This document shows, piece after piece, positions 8,491-16,376 of a DNA stretch of 64,000 bases. A program made the translations under genes and the position numbers. Position 1 is the stretch's first letter, and each line of letters starts with the position of its first letter. Under the pieces are notes generated by a model. The model saw only the letters and a program-made list of their open reading frames with translations, did no database searches and was not told the origin of the DNA. The DNA comes from Fictibacillus fluitans. GTDB lineage: Bacteria; Bacillota; Bacilli; Bacillales; Fictibacillaceae. The stretch is taken from contig NZ_JAUHTR010000009.1 of NCBI RefSeq assembly GCF_030418125.1, positions 62,001 to 126,000 on the forward strand, given 5' to 3'.

Positions 8491-9861
8491 TTATTTTACG
8501 ATGTCGGCTACTTTTAATGCCAGTTTTACACTTTTACGGTTTAGTGTTCCGCGCTGCTTTTTAATGATTTTATCTTTTTCGCTGATTTTCGCTGTCAGTT
8601 TCTTCTTGGCCTTTTCAGCTTTTTCGTTCACTTTTGGATAATAGCTTTCCCAGCGCTTAGCCATCTCTTCTTTCGTGCAGCCCGTAATGGTGCCAATCGG
8701 AGGACGAACCTTGATTTGGGCCATTTTGTCATCGAGTGGTACAGAAGAAGGAGTCATTGTTTCTTTATAGATATGATCAAGATTATTCTTGTTAAGGAAA
8801 TCAATATAATGATCGAAGTTTTGACCTTGATTTTTGGTTACGGATTGGAAATCAAGCGTTTCGACAAGATCCATTATATTGGTTTGCTCGGTAATTTCAT
8901 TGGCCATAATATGAGTAAGGTTATGGTATTCAGCCAGCTCTCTCATACGTGCATCCTTTGGAATGAGGATGCTTGGTGTTCCTGCCAGAACAGCGGCAAT
9001 GTTTCCGTGCAGTCTCGCGCCGAAGCTTAAGTCGGCTTGTTTAAGGAAATCAAACCAGCCGGTGGCATTAAGCGGATAACGGACACGGTCTTCCAGGTAT
9101 AATGGGTGGGACATTCGGTTCGGATAGCTGTCCTTCGCGTCGGATACCGAAGGAGCACCCACATACGTCATGACCATTTCTTTCATCCACTGAGGGATAA
9201 AATAATGATTTGGGAACTGATTCATGCTTCGGTCGATAAAATCAAGCACGTTCTTAGGTGACAGGCGTGAAGAGTTAACACTTACTATAGAATCTGGCGT
9301 GATGTTTGTCTCGCGTATTTTAAGTTCCCGTCCATACGCATACATGGAAGGACAGCCAATAACCGTATGATCCGTTCCTTCACGGAAGCCGAGTCTTGTA
9401 AGATAATCAGATGTAATTTGGCCGCGCAATCCAATAATGGATGACTTTTCCAATACCGCGCTCACAAAAGCTTTGACATCTTCATCAAAAGAGAAGCTTT
9501 CATCGAGTTTCGGCTCAAACGGCGCACGAAGTCCAACGCCGATCACAACCACTGGAATCTTCAGCTTTTTGATTAACTTGGTATATTTGCGCAATGAGGG
9601 GACAAAGTCCTCACGGAAGGCATCTGCCAAAGGAATAATGTACGCATCGTACTTTTCGTTGATCTCATCCGCATACTTAGAATCATAGTCATAATGGTCC
9701 GGTGTAATGGTTGTTCCCTCAGTCATTAGGGTACGGAATGCACTGTATTGATACACCAGGTTACCCACATTTCCACCGATGGAATTGTTCATAATAATCT
9801 TTGTTGGATCATAATTGTCGTACGGTGCCATTCCGGCACGAATAATCATATTTTTACTCAA
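8491..9861 (-). CDS. Polysaccharide pyruvyl transferase family protein
   Basis: A 456-aa member of the polysaccharide pyruvyl transferase family (PF04230; CsaB, WcaK, Pvg1), which move pyruvate from phosphoenolpyruvate onto sugars to form acidic ketals. Features seen are a Rossmann-like IPVVVIGVGLRAP block near 105-118, RGQITSDYLTRLG near 145 and the family signature FGARLHGNIAAVLAGTPSILIP near residues 280-302. The C-terminal 50 residues are strongly basic and predicted helical, possibly membrane-associated. GGGGGA precedes the ATG. It is monocistronic and lies between teichoic acid genes and an LCP ligase, so wall polymer is the likely substrate. CsaB-type modification of an S-layer anchoring polymer is the alternative, but no SLH protein is in the window. 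Confidence 0.8.
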   Translation of the reverse strand: MSKNMIIRAGMAPYDNYDPTKIIMNNSIGGNVGNLVYQYSAFRTLMTEGTTITPDHYDYDSKYADEINEKYDAYIIPLADAFREDFVPSLRKYTKLIKKLKIPVVVIGVGLRAPFEPKLDESFSFDEDVKAFVSAVLEKSSIIGLRGQITSDYLTRLGFREGTDHTVIGCPSMYAYGRELKIRETNITPDSIVSVNSSRLSPKNVLDFIDRSMNQFPNHYFIPQWMKEMVMTYVGAPSVSDAKDSYPNRMSHPLYLEDRVRYPLNATGWFDFLKQADLSFGARLHGNIAAVLAGTPSILIPKDARMRELAEYHNLTHIMANEITEQTNIMDLVETLDFQSVTKNQGQNFDHYIDFLNKNNLDHIYKETMTPSSVPLDDKMAQIKVRPPIGTITGCTKEEMAKRWESYYPKVNEKAEKAKKKLTAKISEKDKIIKKQRGTLNRKSVKLALKVADIVK

Positions 9862-10027
9862 TTTTCAAATCCCCCTGTTTTCTATCTGTAGTTTAAAATT
9901 TATGCAACCTAAGTCTATACCCGTTCTCTAACTATCTTAAAAGCTTAATGGCTTTGTCGAAAAATGTCAAATGATCTTTGTTTTGAAAATTAGGGGTAAA
10001 AATCCAGTTATTTCAATAAGCGGAAAA

Positions 10028-10058
10028 AGAAAAAGCCGGCCATGACGGCCAGCTTTAT
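10028..10058 (-). terminator. Terminator for the LCP gene at 10061
   Basis: AAAGCCGGCC at 10032-10041 pairs with GGCCAGCTTT at 10047-10056. The A-rich stretch to its left gives the T run on the minus strand. Confidence 0.75.
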
Positions 10059-10060
10059 TT

Positions 10061-11080
10061 CTAATTGGTACTATTGTCTGAACTTGTATTTGCTGTTCCT
10101 GTTCCTGTTCCCTTGTAGTTTAGGTGTTCCTTCAATTTATTTTGAACCTCAAGTACAGATTGCTCGTCCAAGGAATAATAATAGATATTATTGATTCTTG
10201 CGTCGCTTCCTTTCAGGCTCAGCGACTCGATGTTGTCTACTGATTTCGCGTATTTAAGGAGCGCAACCATGTTGCCGAGTGTGAAGTTTGTGGACATATT
10301 GTCTCCGACGTTTTCAATCAGCTGGCCATACTTTGGAATGGACTTGATTTGTGTGGATTCTTTAATGATGGCTTCCACGATCTGTTTTTGCCTGTCTCCC
10401 CGCATGATATCAGAGTCGGCATGACGGGTACGGGCATAAGCAAGAGCTTCCTCAGGGTTCAGCCTCTGCTTGCCGGGTTCAATGGTAATGGCTTTCGGAC
10501 GGTCTTTGCTGTCCTGCTCCACGATTTTCTTTTTCACATCCACATCCACGCCGCCTAGCGTGTCTACAATTTGCAAGAAAGCGTCAAAGTTAACGCGTAC
10601 ATAGTAGTCTACCGGCAGATTAAACAAATGTTCCACGGTATCAACAGTAAGGTCGATGCCGCCATAGGCATGTGCATGTGTAATTTTATCCTTGTTGATC
10701 CGTCCGGGTATCTGAACGTAGGAATCACGCGGTATGCTGACCATTCTTACGGATTTATTTTCCCGGTTAAAGGTGGCTAAAATGAGGGCATCGGTACGGT
10801 TGCCTTCAAATCCCTTTTCGCCTTTCCGGTGTTTACTGTCGTCAATACCTGCGATCAGAACAGAAAAGTTATCTTTGCCAGGGTCAATGGCATTAAGGCG
10901 GAGATTCGACTTTCCTCCCCTTGAGAGCGTCTCTTGCGCTTTTGTTGAAGCATTCGCTAATTTATACGTTAAATAAGATCCGAAACCGACTGTTCCTAAT
11001 AGAATAAGAAGCAGTGGAAAGACGATAAACTTGATGCGTCTTTTTTTCTTCTTCTTTTTCCGAATTTGTTGACGGTCCAT
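10061..11080 (-). CDS. tagU: LCP-family wall polymer ligase, TagU (LytR) position
   Basis: A LytR-CpsA-Psr protein of 339 aa. It has a very basic cytoplasmic N terminus (RKKKKKKRR), one membrane helix near residues 17-38 and an extracytoplasmic LCP domain from about 80. Conserved features are the ..VLIAGID.. strand near 94, SIPRDSYV near 134 with the phosphate-contacting Arg, and the RxRxxDSDxxRxxRQ block near 228-245. LCP enzymes move polymers from undecaprenyl pyrophosphate to the C6 hydroxyl of MurNAc in peptidoglycan. AAGGAG precedes the ATG. Position between tagGH and the acidic polymer cluster matches B. subtilis tagU (lytR), so the symbol is positional. It could ligate teichoic acid, the acidic polymer or both. 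Confidence 0.85.
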   Translation of the reverse strand: MDRQQIRKKKKKKRRIKFIVFPLLLILLGTVGFGSYLTYKLANASTKAQETLSRGGKSNLRLNAIDPGKDNFSVLIAGIDDSKHRKGEKGFEGNRTDALILATFNRENKSVRMVSIPRDSYVQIPGRINKDKITHAHAYGGIDLTVDTVEHLFNLPVDYYVRVNFDAFLQIVDTLGGVDVDVKKKIVEQDSKDRPKAITIEPGKQRLNPEEALAYARTRHADSDIMRGDRQKQIVEAIIKESTQIKSIPKYGQLIENVGDNMSTNFTLGNMVALLKYAKSVDNIESLSLKGSDARINNIYYYSLDEQSVLEVQNKLKEHLNYKGTGTGTANTSSDNSTN

Positions 11081-11239
11081 CTATTATATTCTCCTTTTTA
11101 TCTCTTCTTCTATCTATATGAGTTAATAATGTGGTTCGTTTACTGATGGAACAACAGACAATCTTCCGGTCCCTTGTCGAATAGCCTCGACATAAGGAAC
11201 GTAAATTTATGGAAGCATACAATAAAGATACCTTTAAAG

Positions 11240-11268
11240 TTGTGTAAATTCAATAAAAAAATTATAAA
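11240..11268 (+). promoter_or_regulatory. Alternative SigA-type promoter for the polymer cluster
   Basis: TTGTGT at 11240-11245 and TATAAA at 11263-11268 have a 17-bp spacer. This would be a Pho-independent start with a leader of about 145 nt. The rest of 11081-11418 is AT-rich divergent promoter space with no gene that I can see. Confidence 0.35.
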
Positions 11269-11323
11269 GAATATTACATATTAATGAAGAATATTGGTGT
11301 TGTAAAGCCTAATCACGCATTAT

Positions 11324-11377
11324 TTTACAAAAGTTTCATGAAAAATTTAAGGTGCGTTAACATTAACCCCCTATCAT
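11324..11377 (+). promoter_or_regulatory. PhoP-type promoter: four hexamer repeats and a -10 box
   Basis: Four direct hexamers, TTTACA (11324), TTCATG (11335), TTTAAG (11346) and TTAACA (11357), are each separated by exactly 5 bp. They end 9 bp before TATCAT at 11372-11377, a five-of-six -10 box. If transcription starts near 11384 the repeats span about -60 to -22, the position of the PhoP core region in activated B. subtilis promoters such as tuaA. No SigA -35 hexamer is present, as expected of an activator-dependent promoter. Confidence 0.65.
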
Positions 11378-11391
11378 AAGAATTCAGGCCT

Positions 11392-11410
11392 CCTTACGGA
11401 AAAAGTAAGG
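11392..11410 (+). promoter_or_regulatory. Hairpin overlapping the ribosome-binding site
   Basis: CCTTAC at 11392-11397 pairs perfectly with GTAAGG at 11405-11410 around a 7-nt loop. The right arm contains the AAGG Shine-Dalgarno, 8 nt before the ATG at 11419, so the helix would hide it. Confidence 0.5.
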
Positions 11411-11418
11411 TTTCACAA

Positions 11419-12783
11419 ATGAAAATGGCCTTCGAAAGATTAAGAGAACGGCCTTATACGGGCTTGTTTTTGGAAAGAATGAAGAAAGCAGCATGGATAT
11501 CAAGGATGGTGAACACATTGCAAAACGTGAATGAAACAGCAAGAACGCACATGATTCTTATAACCAACCGTTATCCCTATCTGCCCGGGGAGCAGTTCTT
11601 GGAAACCGAAATGAAGTATATGGCGAACCTATTTGAGAAAATAGATATTGCTTCAGTCAACGGGAGCGGGGAAGTGCGGAGTGTTCCTGATCATATTGGA
11701 CTGCACTCCATACCGGGAAGACCGGGAGGCACGAAAAAGTATATTCATACCTTTTACAGTGTAACCGCCGATCCCCAGGGACGCCGCTGGCTTTCAGCAG
11801 AGCTTCCAAAAGCCAGGGCATTTGGAAGCAAAGGGCTGATGCAGCTGGCCAACTGGCTAAGTCATGCCCTCAGAATTCGTGATGAACTAAAGAAAAAGTG
11901 GCTCAATGATCCGGAGTTCGAAATAAAGAATGCCGTGTTTTACTCCTATTGGCTGACGCCGGCTGCTGTTGCGCTGGCTATGCTGAAGGAAACCTATCCG
12001 GAACTTCTGGCAGTTTCGCGGGCGCACGGCGGAGATGTATATGATTACAGGCATTCACCTCCTTATCTTCCGTTTCAGGAACGGGTGATTAATGCGTTGA
12101 ATTCAGTGAATATCATCTCTGAGGATGGAAAAAAATTTTTGGAAGGCAAGTATTCCGGTGAAGAAGCTAATCTTCTTGTTCACCGTTTGGGTACAGAAAA
12201 ACCAGGATTTAAGTCTTCACCATCAGGCGACGGTATATTGAGGATTGTAACCTGTTCGTATGTGAAGCCTGTGAAACGGCTGGACCTGCTTGTTGATGCT
12301 TTAAAGCAGACAACCATTCCGGTCCACTGGACTCATATCGGGGATGGCGAAGAGCGTGAACAGCTGGAAAGAAAAGCAAAGGAAGAACTGGATGACCACA
12401 TTGCCATTGATTTCAAGGGGCACTGGACGCAGCAGCAGATCTTCGAATTTTACAGGACCAGTCCGGTGGACCTTTTTGTTAATGTCAGCGCAAGTGAAGG
12501 AATTCCGGTGACGATTATGGAAGCTTTCAGTACAGGAATTCCCGTTATTGCAACGGATGTAGGCGGGGTCCGGGAACTGGTCGATGAAAGCAATGGCTTT
12601 CTGATCCCCTCTGATGTCTCTGCAAAAGAACTGGCGGGTTATATTGAGAAATTTGCGGCGCTGCCACTTGAGCAAAAACAAACCTATCGTGACCATGCCT
12701 ATGGTAAATGGGAACAGGAATACAATGCCGAAAAGAATTACCACAGATTTTTAATTAGTGTAAAGAATGGGAGCGGTTCGTGA
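11419..12783 (+). CDS. Glycosyltransferase family 4 protein
   Basis: A 454-aa GT-B glycosyltransferase. The C-terminal half has the GT4 layout: RIVTCSYVKPVKRLDLLVDAL near 275-295, HIGDGEEREQLE near 310-321, and the nucleotide-sugar binding EGIPVTIMEAFSTGIPVIATDVGG near 356-379, with both glutamates of the E-x7-E motif. No signal or membrane segment is evident, so it acts at the inner membrane face on the growing lipid-linked repeat. It opens the acidic polymer cluster behind the PhoP-type promoter. The flippase gene begins 2 nt after its stop. Donor and acceptor sugars cannot be told. Confidence 0.85.
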   Translation: MKMAFERLRERPYTGLFLERMKKAAWISRMVNTLQNVNETARTHMILITNRYPYLPGEQFLETEMKYMANLFEKIDIASVNGSGEVRSVPDHIGLHSIPGRPGGTKKYIHTFYSVTADPQGRRWLSAELPKARAFGSKGLMQLANWLSHALRIRDELKKKWLNDPEFEIKNAVFYSYWLTPAAVALAMLKETYPELLAVSRAHGGDVYDYRHSPPYLPFQERVINALNSVNIISEDGKKFLEGKYSGEEANLLVHRLGTEKPGFKSSPSGDGILRIVTCSYVKPVKRLDLLVDALKQTTIPVHWTHIGDGEEREQLERKAKEELDDHIAIDFKGHWTQQQIFEFYRTSPVDLFVNVSASEGIPVTIMEAFSTGIPVIATDVGGVRELVDESNGFLIPSDVSAKELAGYIEKFAALPLEQKQTYRDHAYGKWEQEYNAEKNYHRFLISVKNGSGS

Positions 12784-12784
12784 T

Positions 12785-14113
12785 ATGAGCGACGGCAACC
12801 GAAGCTTTGTCAGAAACAGTTTCTTGACGTTTTCGAGACAGGTGACGAACATCGTGATCGGTATTCTCCTGCTGGTGGTGCTTGCCCGGATTCTGGGCCC
12901 CGCAGGGCAGGGTAAATACTCGCTGATCACCCTTCTTCCTACGGTATTGCTCACCTTTTTGACGCTGGGCATCAACACCTCCACCATTTATTACATCAGT
13001 AAAGGGGAGGTTAAGCTCAATACCGTCTACAACAATAATATTATTATCGGAACTTTGCTGAGCCTTGTCAGCATAGTTGTCGGTGCGGTCGTTATCTACT
13101 TTTTTTCGGATAAGTTCTTCAGTCATACGCCGCATCTTCTCTTGTACTTATGCCTGCTTGCCCTGCCATTCATGTTTTTGCGTGAATATTTCCAGACGGT
13201 GTTTCAGGGGCTGCAGGACTTTAAGCTGTTCAACACTGCGATGGTGGTCAACCAGCTTGGTATTTTGACCTTTGTGGCCATTTTTGTACTGATCTTCCGG
13301 CTTGGTCTGGAAGGCGCCATCATGGCGTTTATAGCCGGGAACCTGATTAACGTGATCTACATGGTGTACCAGCTGAAGAAAAGGCATAAATTGCGCTTTG
13401 ATATTCGGGGGTTTTCATGGGAGTACTTTCGCAAGTCAGTGAAATACGGTTTGAAAGCACATATCAGTAACTTTGCCAGCTTTCTGAACTACCGCATTGT
13501 TATCTTCCTTATCGGTTTCTTCATGGTGGATTCGGCAGTGGGGATTTATGTTACGGCGATGAATATTGGGGAGAGACTTGCCATTTTTGCGGCATCGGTG
13601 TCAAATGTACTTTACCCGAAAATTGCTGCCATCGAAACGGAAGAAGAACGGAACCATTTGACCTCCCTGGTATCGAGGAATATTTTGGCGATCACGTTTG
13701 TTATCGCTTTGGCCGGGACGCTTATCGCAAAAGATTTGATTGTCACACTGTTTGGCGAGCAGTATGAAAACAGTGCAAACCTGCTTCGAATCATTTTGCC
13801 GGGTGTCGCATTGCTTTCCGTTGAAAAGATTTTGTCCAACGACATCGCGGGAAGAGGAAAGCCGGAATTGAACATGTATCTATCCATCTTTAACGTGCTG
13901 TTTAACCTGCTTCTAAACGTGGTTCTTATACCGAAGTTTGGTTTAAGCGGTGCCGCTCTTTCGGCGACCATTACGTATTTTGTCAGCTTTGTGGTCAAAA
14001 TCTTTCTTTACAAAAAAGTCACGAACGAACCATATCACCGTTTTTTGCTCGTAAAGAAAAGCGATCTGCAATTCTATAAGAAAGTCATTCGCAAACTAAA
14101 ACTCAGGTATTAG
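12785..14113 (+). CDS. Wzx-type polysaccharide flippase (TuaB-like)
   Basis: A polysaccharide-transport (MOP/PST) family membrane protein of 442 aa with about 12-14 predicted helices. The N-terminal NSFLTFSRQVTNIVIGILL and GPAGQGKYSL blocks are typical of Wzx/TuaB flippases, which move undecaprenyl-linked repeat units across the membrane. The frame is open from an ATG at 12767, inside the preceding gene, but that site has no Shine-Dalgarno. The ATG at 12785 directly follows the upstream TGA and has GGGAGCGG upstream, so I chose it. Together with the Wzy and Wzz-like proteins it makes this a Wzx/Wzy pathway. B. subtilis TuaB has the same role in teichuronic acid export. Confidence 0.88.
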   Translation: MSDGNRSFVRNSFLTFSRQVTNIVIGILLLVVLARILGPAGQGKYSLITLLPTVLLTFLTLGINTSTIYYISKGEVKLNTVYNNNIIIGTLLSLVSIVVGAVVIYFFSDKFFSHTPHLLLYLCLLALPFMFLREYFQTVFQGLQDFKLFNTAMVVNQLGILTFVAIFVLIFRLGLEGAIMAFIAGNLINVIYMVYQLKKRHKLRFDIRGFSWEYFRKSVKYGLKAHISNFASFLNYRIVIFLIGFFMVDSAVGIYVTAMNIGERLAIFAASVSNVLYPKIAAIETEEERNHLTSLVSRNILAITFVIALAGTLIAKDLIVTLFGEQYENSANLLRIILPGVALLSVEKILSNDIAGRGKPELNMYLSIFNVLFNLLLNVVLIPKFGLSGAALSATITYFVSFVVKIFLYKKVTNEPYHRFLLVKKSDLQFYKKVIRKLKLRY

Positions 14114-14126
14114 CGGAGGGAAAAGC

Positions 14127-15050
14127 ATGAATGTATTGATTACAGGCGGTGCCGGATTTGTCGGCACTTTTACGAAAAAGGCTTTGAAAAATGAGGGGTA
14201 CAACCCGATTCTGCTGGATAATTTTCTAACAGGCAGCACAGCCAATGTCCAATTGGATGATGTGATCATAAAGGGCGACATCCTGGATCCCTCGCTAAAA
14301 GAGGTGCTGGAGCCTTACGGGATCGAGGCCATCATCCACCTGGCGGCCCAGACCAGTGTGCCGTCTTCTGTCGCCGATCCCCTGAACGACATGCAATTGA
14401 ACATTGAGGGAACAGTACGGATGCTGGAATTGGCCCGGTCGCTTTCCGTGAAGAAGTTTGTTTTTGCCTCCACAGCAGCCGTTTATGGCAACAATGAACA
14501 GGTACCGCTCAAAGAAGGTGAACACCTGGTGCCAACCGCTCCGTATGGCGTCTCCAAGGCTTCGTGCGAGATGTATGTTTCGGCTTTTTGTCAGGCAAAT
14601 GATATCGGCTATTCCATTCTCCGCTATTCCAATATTTATGGTCCGAAGCAGACAAAGGACGGAGAAGGCGGAGTCATTAAGATCTTTTTGGATAAGCTGC
14701 TCAATGGAGAGCCTGTTTCCATATTTGGTGATGGTGGACAGACCCGCGACTTTATTTATGTGGAGGACATTGCACGTGCCAATTGTGCCGCATTGCAGGT
14801 AGAAGACGGGGTTTACAACGTGAGCTCCAATGAGGAAATTACCGTGAATGACCTGTACCGGATTATGGCAAGTGAAATGGGCAGTGAGCTTAAGCCTGTT
14901 TATGGAGAGCCACGTGAAGGAGATATCTACCGAAGCTGTTTGGACAATGAAAGGTTCAAGAACATTTCGAGCTGGAAACCCGAAATATCCTTGACTGACG
15001 GCATACGGGAAACGGTCAGACAAATGCAGCGCGCCGAGAATTTAACATAA
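14127..15050 (+). CDS. NAD-dependent sugar epimerase/dehydratase (SDR, GalE-like)
   Basis: An extended short-chain dehydrogenase of 307 aa. It shows the NAD-binding GGAGFVG motif at residues 7-13, HLAAQTSV near 75-82, a Ser/Ala block FASTAAVYG near 113-121 and the catalytic YGVSKAS (Tyr-x3-Lys) near 142-148. The family includes UDP-glucose and UDP-GlcNAc 4-epimerases. It has AGCGGAGGG upstream and lies 13 nt after the flippase. It probably supplies a galacto-configured UDP-sugar for the polymer. It is not the WbpI-type 2-epimerase, which has a different fold. Terminators follow, so it ends the first transcription unit of the cluster. Confidence 0.85.
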   Translation: MNVLITGGAGFVGTFTKKALKNEGYNPILLDNFLTGSTANVQLDDVIIKGDILDPSLKEVLEPYGIEAIIHLAAQTSVPSSVADPLNDMQLNIEGTVRMLELARSLSVKKFVFASTAAVYGNNEQVPLKEGEHLVPTAPYGVSKASCEMYVSAFCQANDIGYSILRYSNIYGPKQTKDGEGGVIKIFLDKLLNGEPVSIFGDGGQTRDFIYVEDIARANCAALQVEDGVYNVSSNEEITVNDLYRIMASEMGSELKPVYGEPREGDIYRSCLDNERFKNISSWKPEISLTDGIRETVRQMQRAENLT

Positions 15051-15076
15051 TTGAATACAGGGCAAGAATATATATA

Positions 15077-15112
15077 AAGCACTCTTCTGTTTTTAGGAGG
15101 GTGCTTTTTTAT
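15077..15112 (+). terminator. Terminator after the epimerase
   Basis: AAGCACTC pairs with GAGGGTGCTT across a T-rich loop and is followed by six T, ending the 11419-15050 unit. Confidence 0.75.
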
Positions 15113-15199
15113 ATGCACAGGAGATCAGGGGAACCGTTCACGAAGCCGTTTATTAAGGAAATGTAAATCCCGGATCGCAGACGCCGTAAGACTTTGATG

Positions 15200-15227
15200 A
15201 AAAAGACCGCAAAAACAGCGTCTTTTT
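15200..15227 (+). terminator. Second terminator-like hairpin
   Basis: AAAAAGAC at 15200-15207 pairs with GTCTTTTT at 15220-15227. AGACGC at 15179-15184 could alternatively pair with GCGTCT at 15218-15223. Both lie upstream of the next promoter, so this looks like a backup terminator rather than a leader attenuator. Confidence 0.4.
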
Positions 15228-15237
15228 GTAAATTGGC

Positions 15238-15290
15238 TTAACAATCTCTTAACCGAGAATTTACCTGAATTCGCTTGGAAATACTATAAA
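15238..15290 (+). promoter_or_regulatory. PhoP-type promoter for the diacetamido-uronate operon
   Basis: Hexamers TTAACA (15238), TTAACC (15249) and TTTACC (15260), with a weaker TCGCTT (15271), are spaced 11 bp apart. They are followed 8 bp later by TATAAA at 15285-15290. First hexamer to -10 is 47 bp here and 48 bp in the promoter at 11324, so the two share one architecture, that of PhoP-activated promoters. A start near 15297 leaves a 45-nt leader. Confidence 0.62.
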
Positions 15291-15341
15291 ATAAACGAAG
15301 AAATCTAGTGTAAAGCAAGCCAGAGTGAAGGAGTTTTGTCG

Positions 15342-16376
15342 ATGCTTAATTTTGCGATTGTAGGATGCGGCCATATTGCTAAAAAACATGCAGAGGCCAT
15401 TGATCGGGCAGAAGGGGCGGAACTTATCGCTGTCTGTGACATGATCCCGGAAAATATGGAATTTTACAGTAACGCGTATAATGCCAGAACATACACAGAT
15501 TATACGGAAATGCTGGCTGACAAGGATATAGATGTTATCAATATTTGCACACCCAGCGGCTTTCATGCGTCATTGGCCGTACAGGGAGCAAAAGCCAAGA
15601 AGCACATTGTTGTAGAAAAGCCGATTGCTCTTTTAATGGATGACACAAACGCAATGATTGAAGCGTGTAAACAAAATGGCGTAAAGCTTGCAGTCGTTCA
15701 CCCGAACAGGTTCCGTCCGGCGATGAAAAAGCTGAAGGAAGCTGTGGAAAGCGGTAAGCTCGGCAAAATCAGCCACGTTAACGCTACTGTCCGCTGGAAC
15801 AGAAACCAGGCATATTATGACCAGGCTCCCTGGAGAGGAACAAAGGGGCTCGACGGCGGTGTTCTGATGAACCAGGCGATCCACAACCTGGACTTAATGC
15901 TCTGGATGATGGGCGGTGTTCATGAGGTATTCAGCATGAGCGCAACCCGCATCCGTGATATAGAAGCGGAAGATGTTTGCACCGGTCTCGTTAAATTTAC
16001 AAGCGGGGCACTGGGCGTGATTGAGACAGCGACCACCATCTACCCAAAAAACTTTGAAGAATCCCTCGCCATTTTCGGCGAAAAAGGAAGCATCAAAATT
16101 GGCGGGCCAACCGCGGTCAACGTGGAACACTGGGTGGTTGAAGGAACAACTGAACAAGAGACAGAGGAACTGAAGAAATCCATTAAGGAAGACCCATTCG
16201 GAAAACCCGGCCATCAATGCATTATCGAAGATATGGTCGAAGCGGTTCAAGAGAACCGGGAACCCATCGTTACGGGTGAGGACGGCAAAAAGGCACTGGA
16301 GCTTGTCCTCGCACTGTATGAATCAGCCGAAAGCAATCAGCCGGTAAAAATGCAACCTCAGGAGGTTTTAAACTAA
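15342..16376 (+). CDS. UDP-GlcNAcA 3-dehydrogenase, WbpB/WlbA-like (Gfo/Idh/MocA)
   Basis: A Gfo/Idh/MocA oxidoreductase of 344 aa. The N-terminal NAD-binding fold has VGCGHIAKKH at residues 7-16. VEKPIALL near 93-100 carries the conserved EKP lysine, and GGVLMNQAIHNLDLM near 173-187 carries the family His. Next to WbpA-, WbpE- and WbpD-like genes, the fitting reaction is oxidation of C3 of UDP-N-acetylglucosaminuronic acid, preparing for amination. A TTG at 15336 is in frame, but AAGGAG at 15328-15333 is 8 nt from the ATG at 15342 and only 2 nt from the TTG. The stop overlaps the next start (TAATG). Without the neighbours it could only be called a Gfo/Idh family sugar dehydrogenase. Confidence 0.85.
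   Translation: MLNFAIVGCGHIAKKHAEAIDRAEGAELIAVCDMIPENMEFYSNAYNARTYTDYTEMLADKDIDVINICTPSGFHASLAVQGAKAKKHIVVEKPIALLMDDTNAMIEACKQNGVKLAVVHPNRFRPAMKKLKEAVESGKLGKISHVNATVRWNRNQAYYDQAPWRGTKGLDGGVLMNQAIHNLDLMLWMMGGVHEVFSMSATRIRDIEAEDVCTGLVKFTSGALGVIETATTIYPKNFEESLAIFGEKGSIKIGGPTAVNVEHWVVEGTTEQETEELKKSIKEDPFGKPGHQCIIEDMVEAVQENREPIVTGEDGKKALELVLALYESAESNQPVKMQPQEVLN

Noticed and set aside
14295-15023. 242-codon open frame on the minus strand
   Set aside because: It lies wholly antisense to the epimerase gene, has no family features, and follows from that gene's codon use.
15179-15227. Mutually exclusive hairpins read as an attenuator for the uronate operon
   Set aside because: The Pho-type promoter at 15238-15290 starts transcription downstream of them, so they are not in that leader. 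A backup terminator explains them better.
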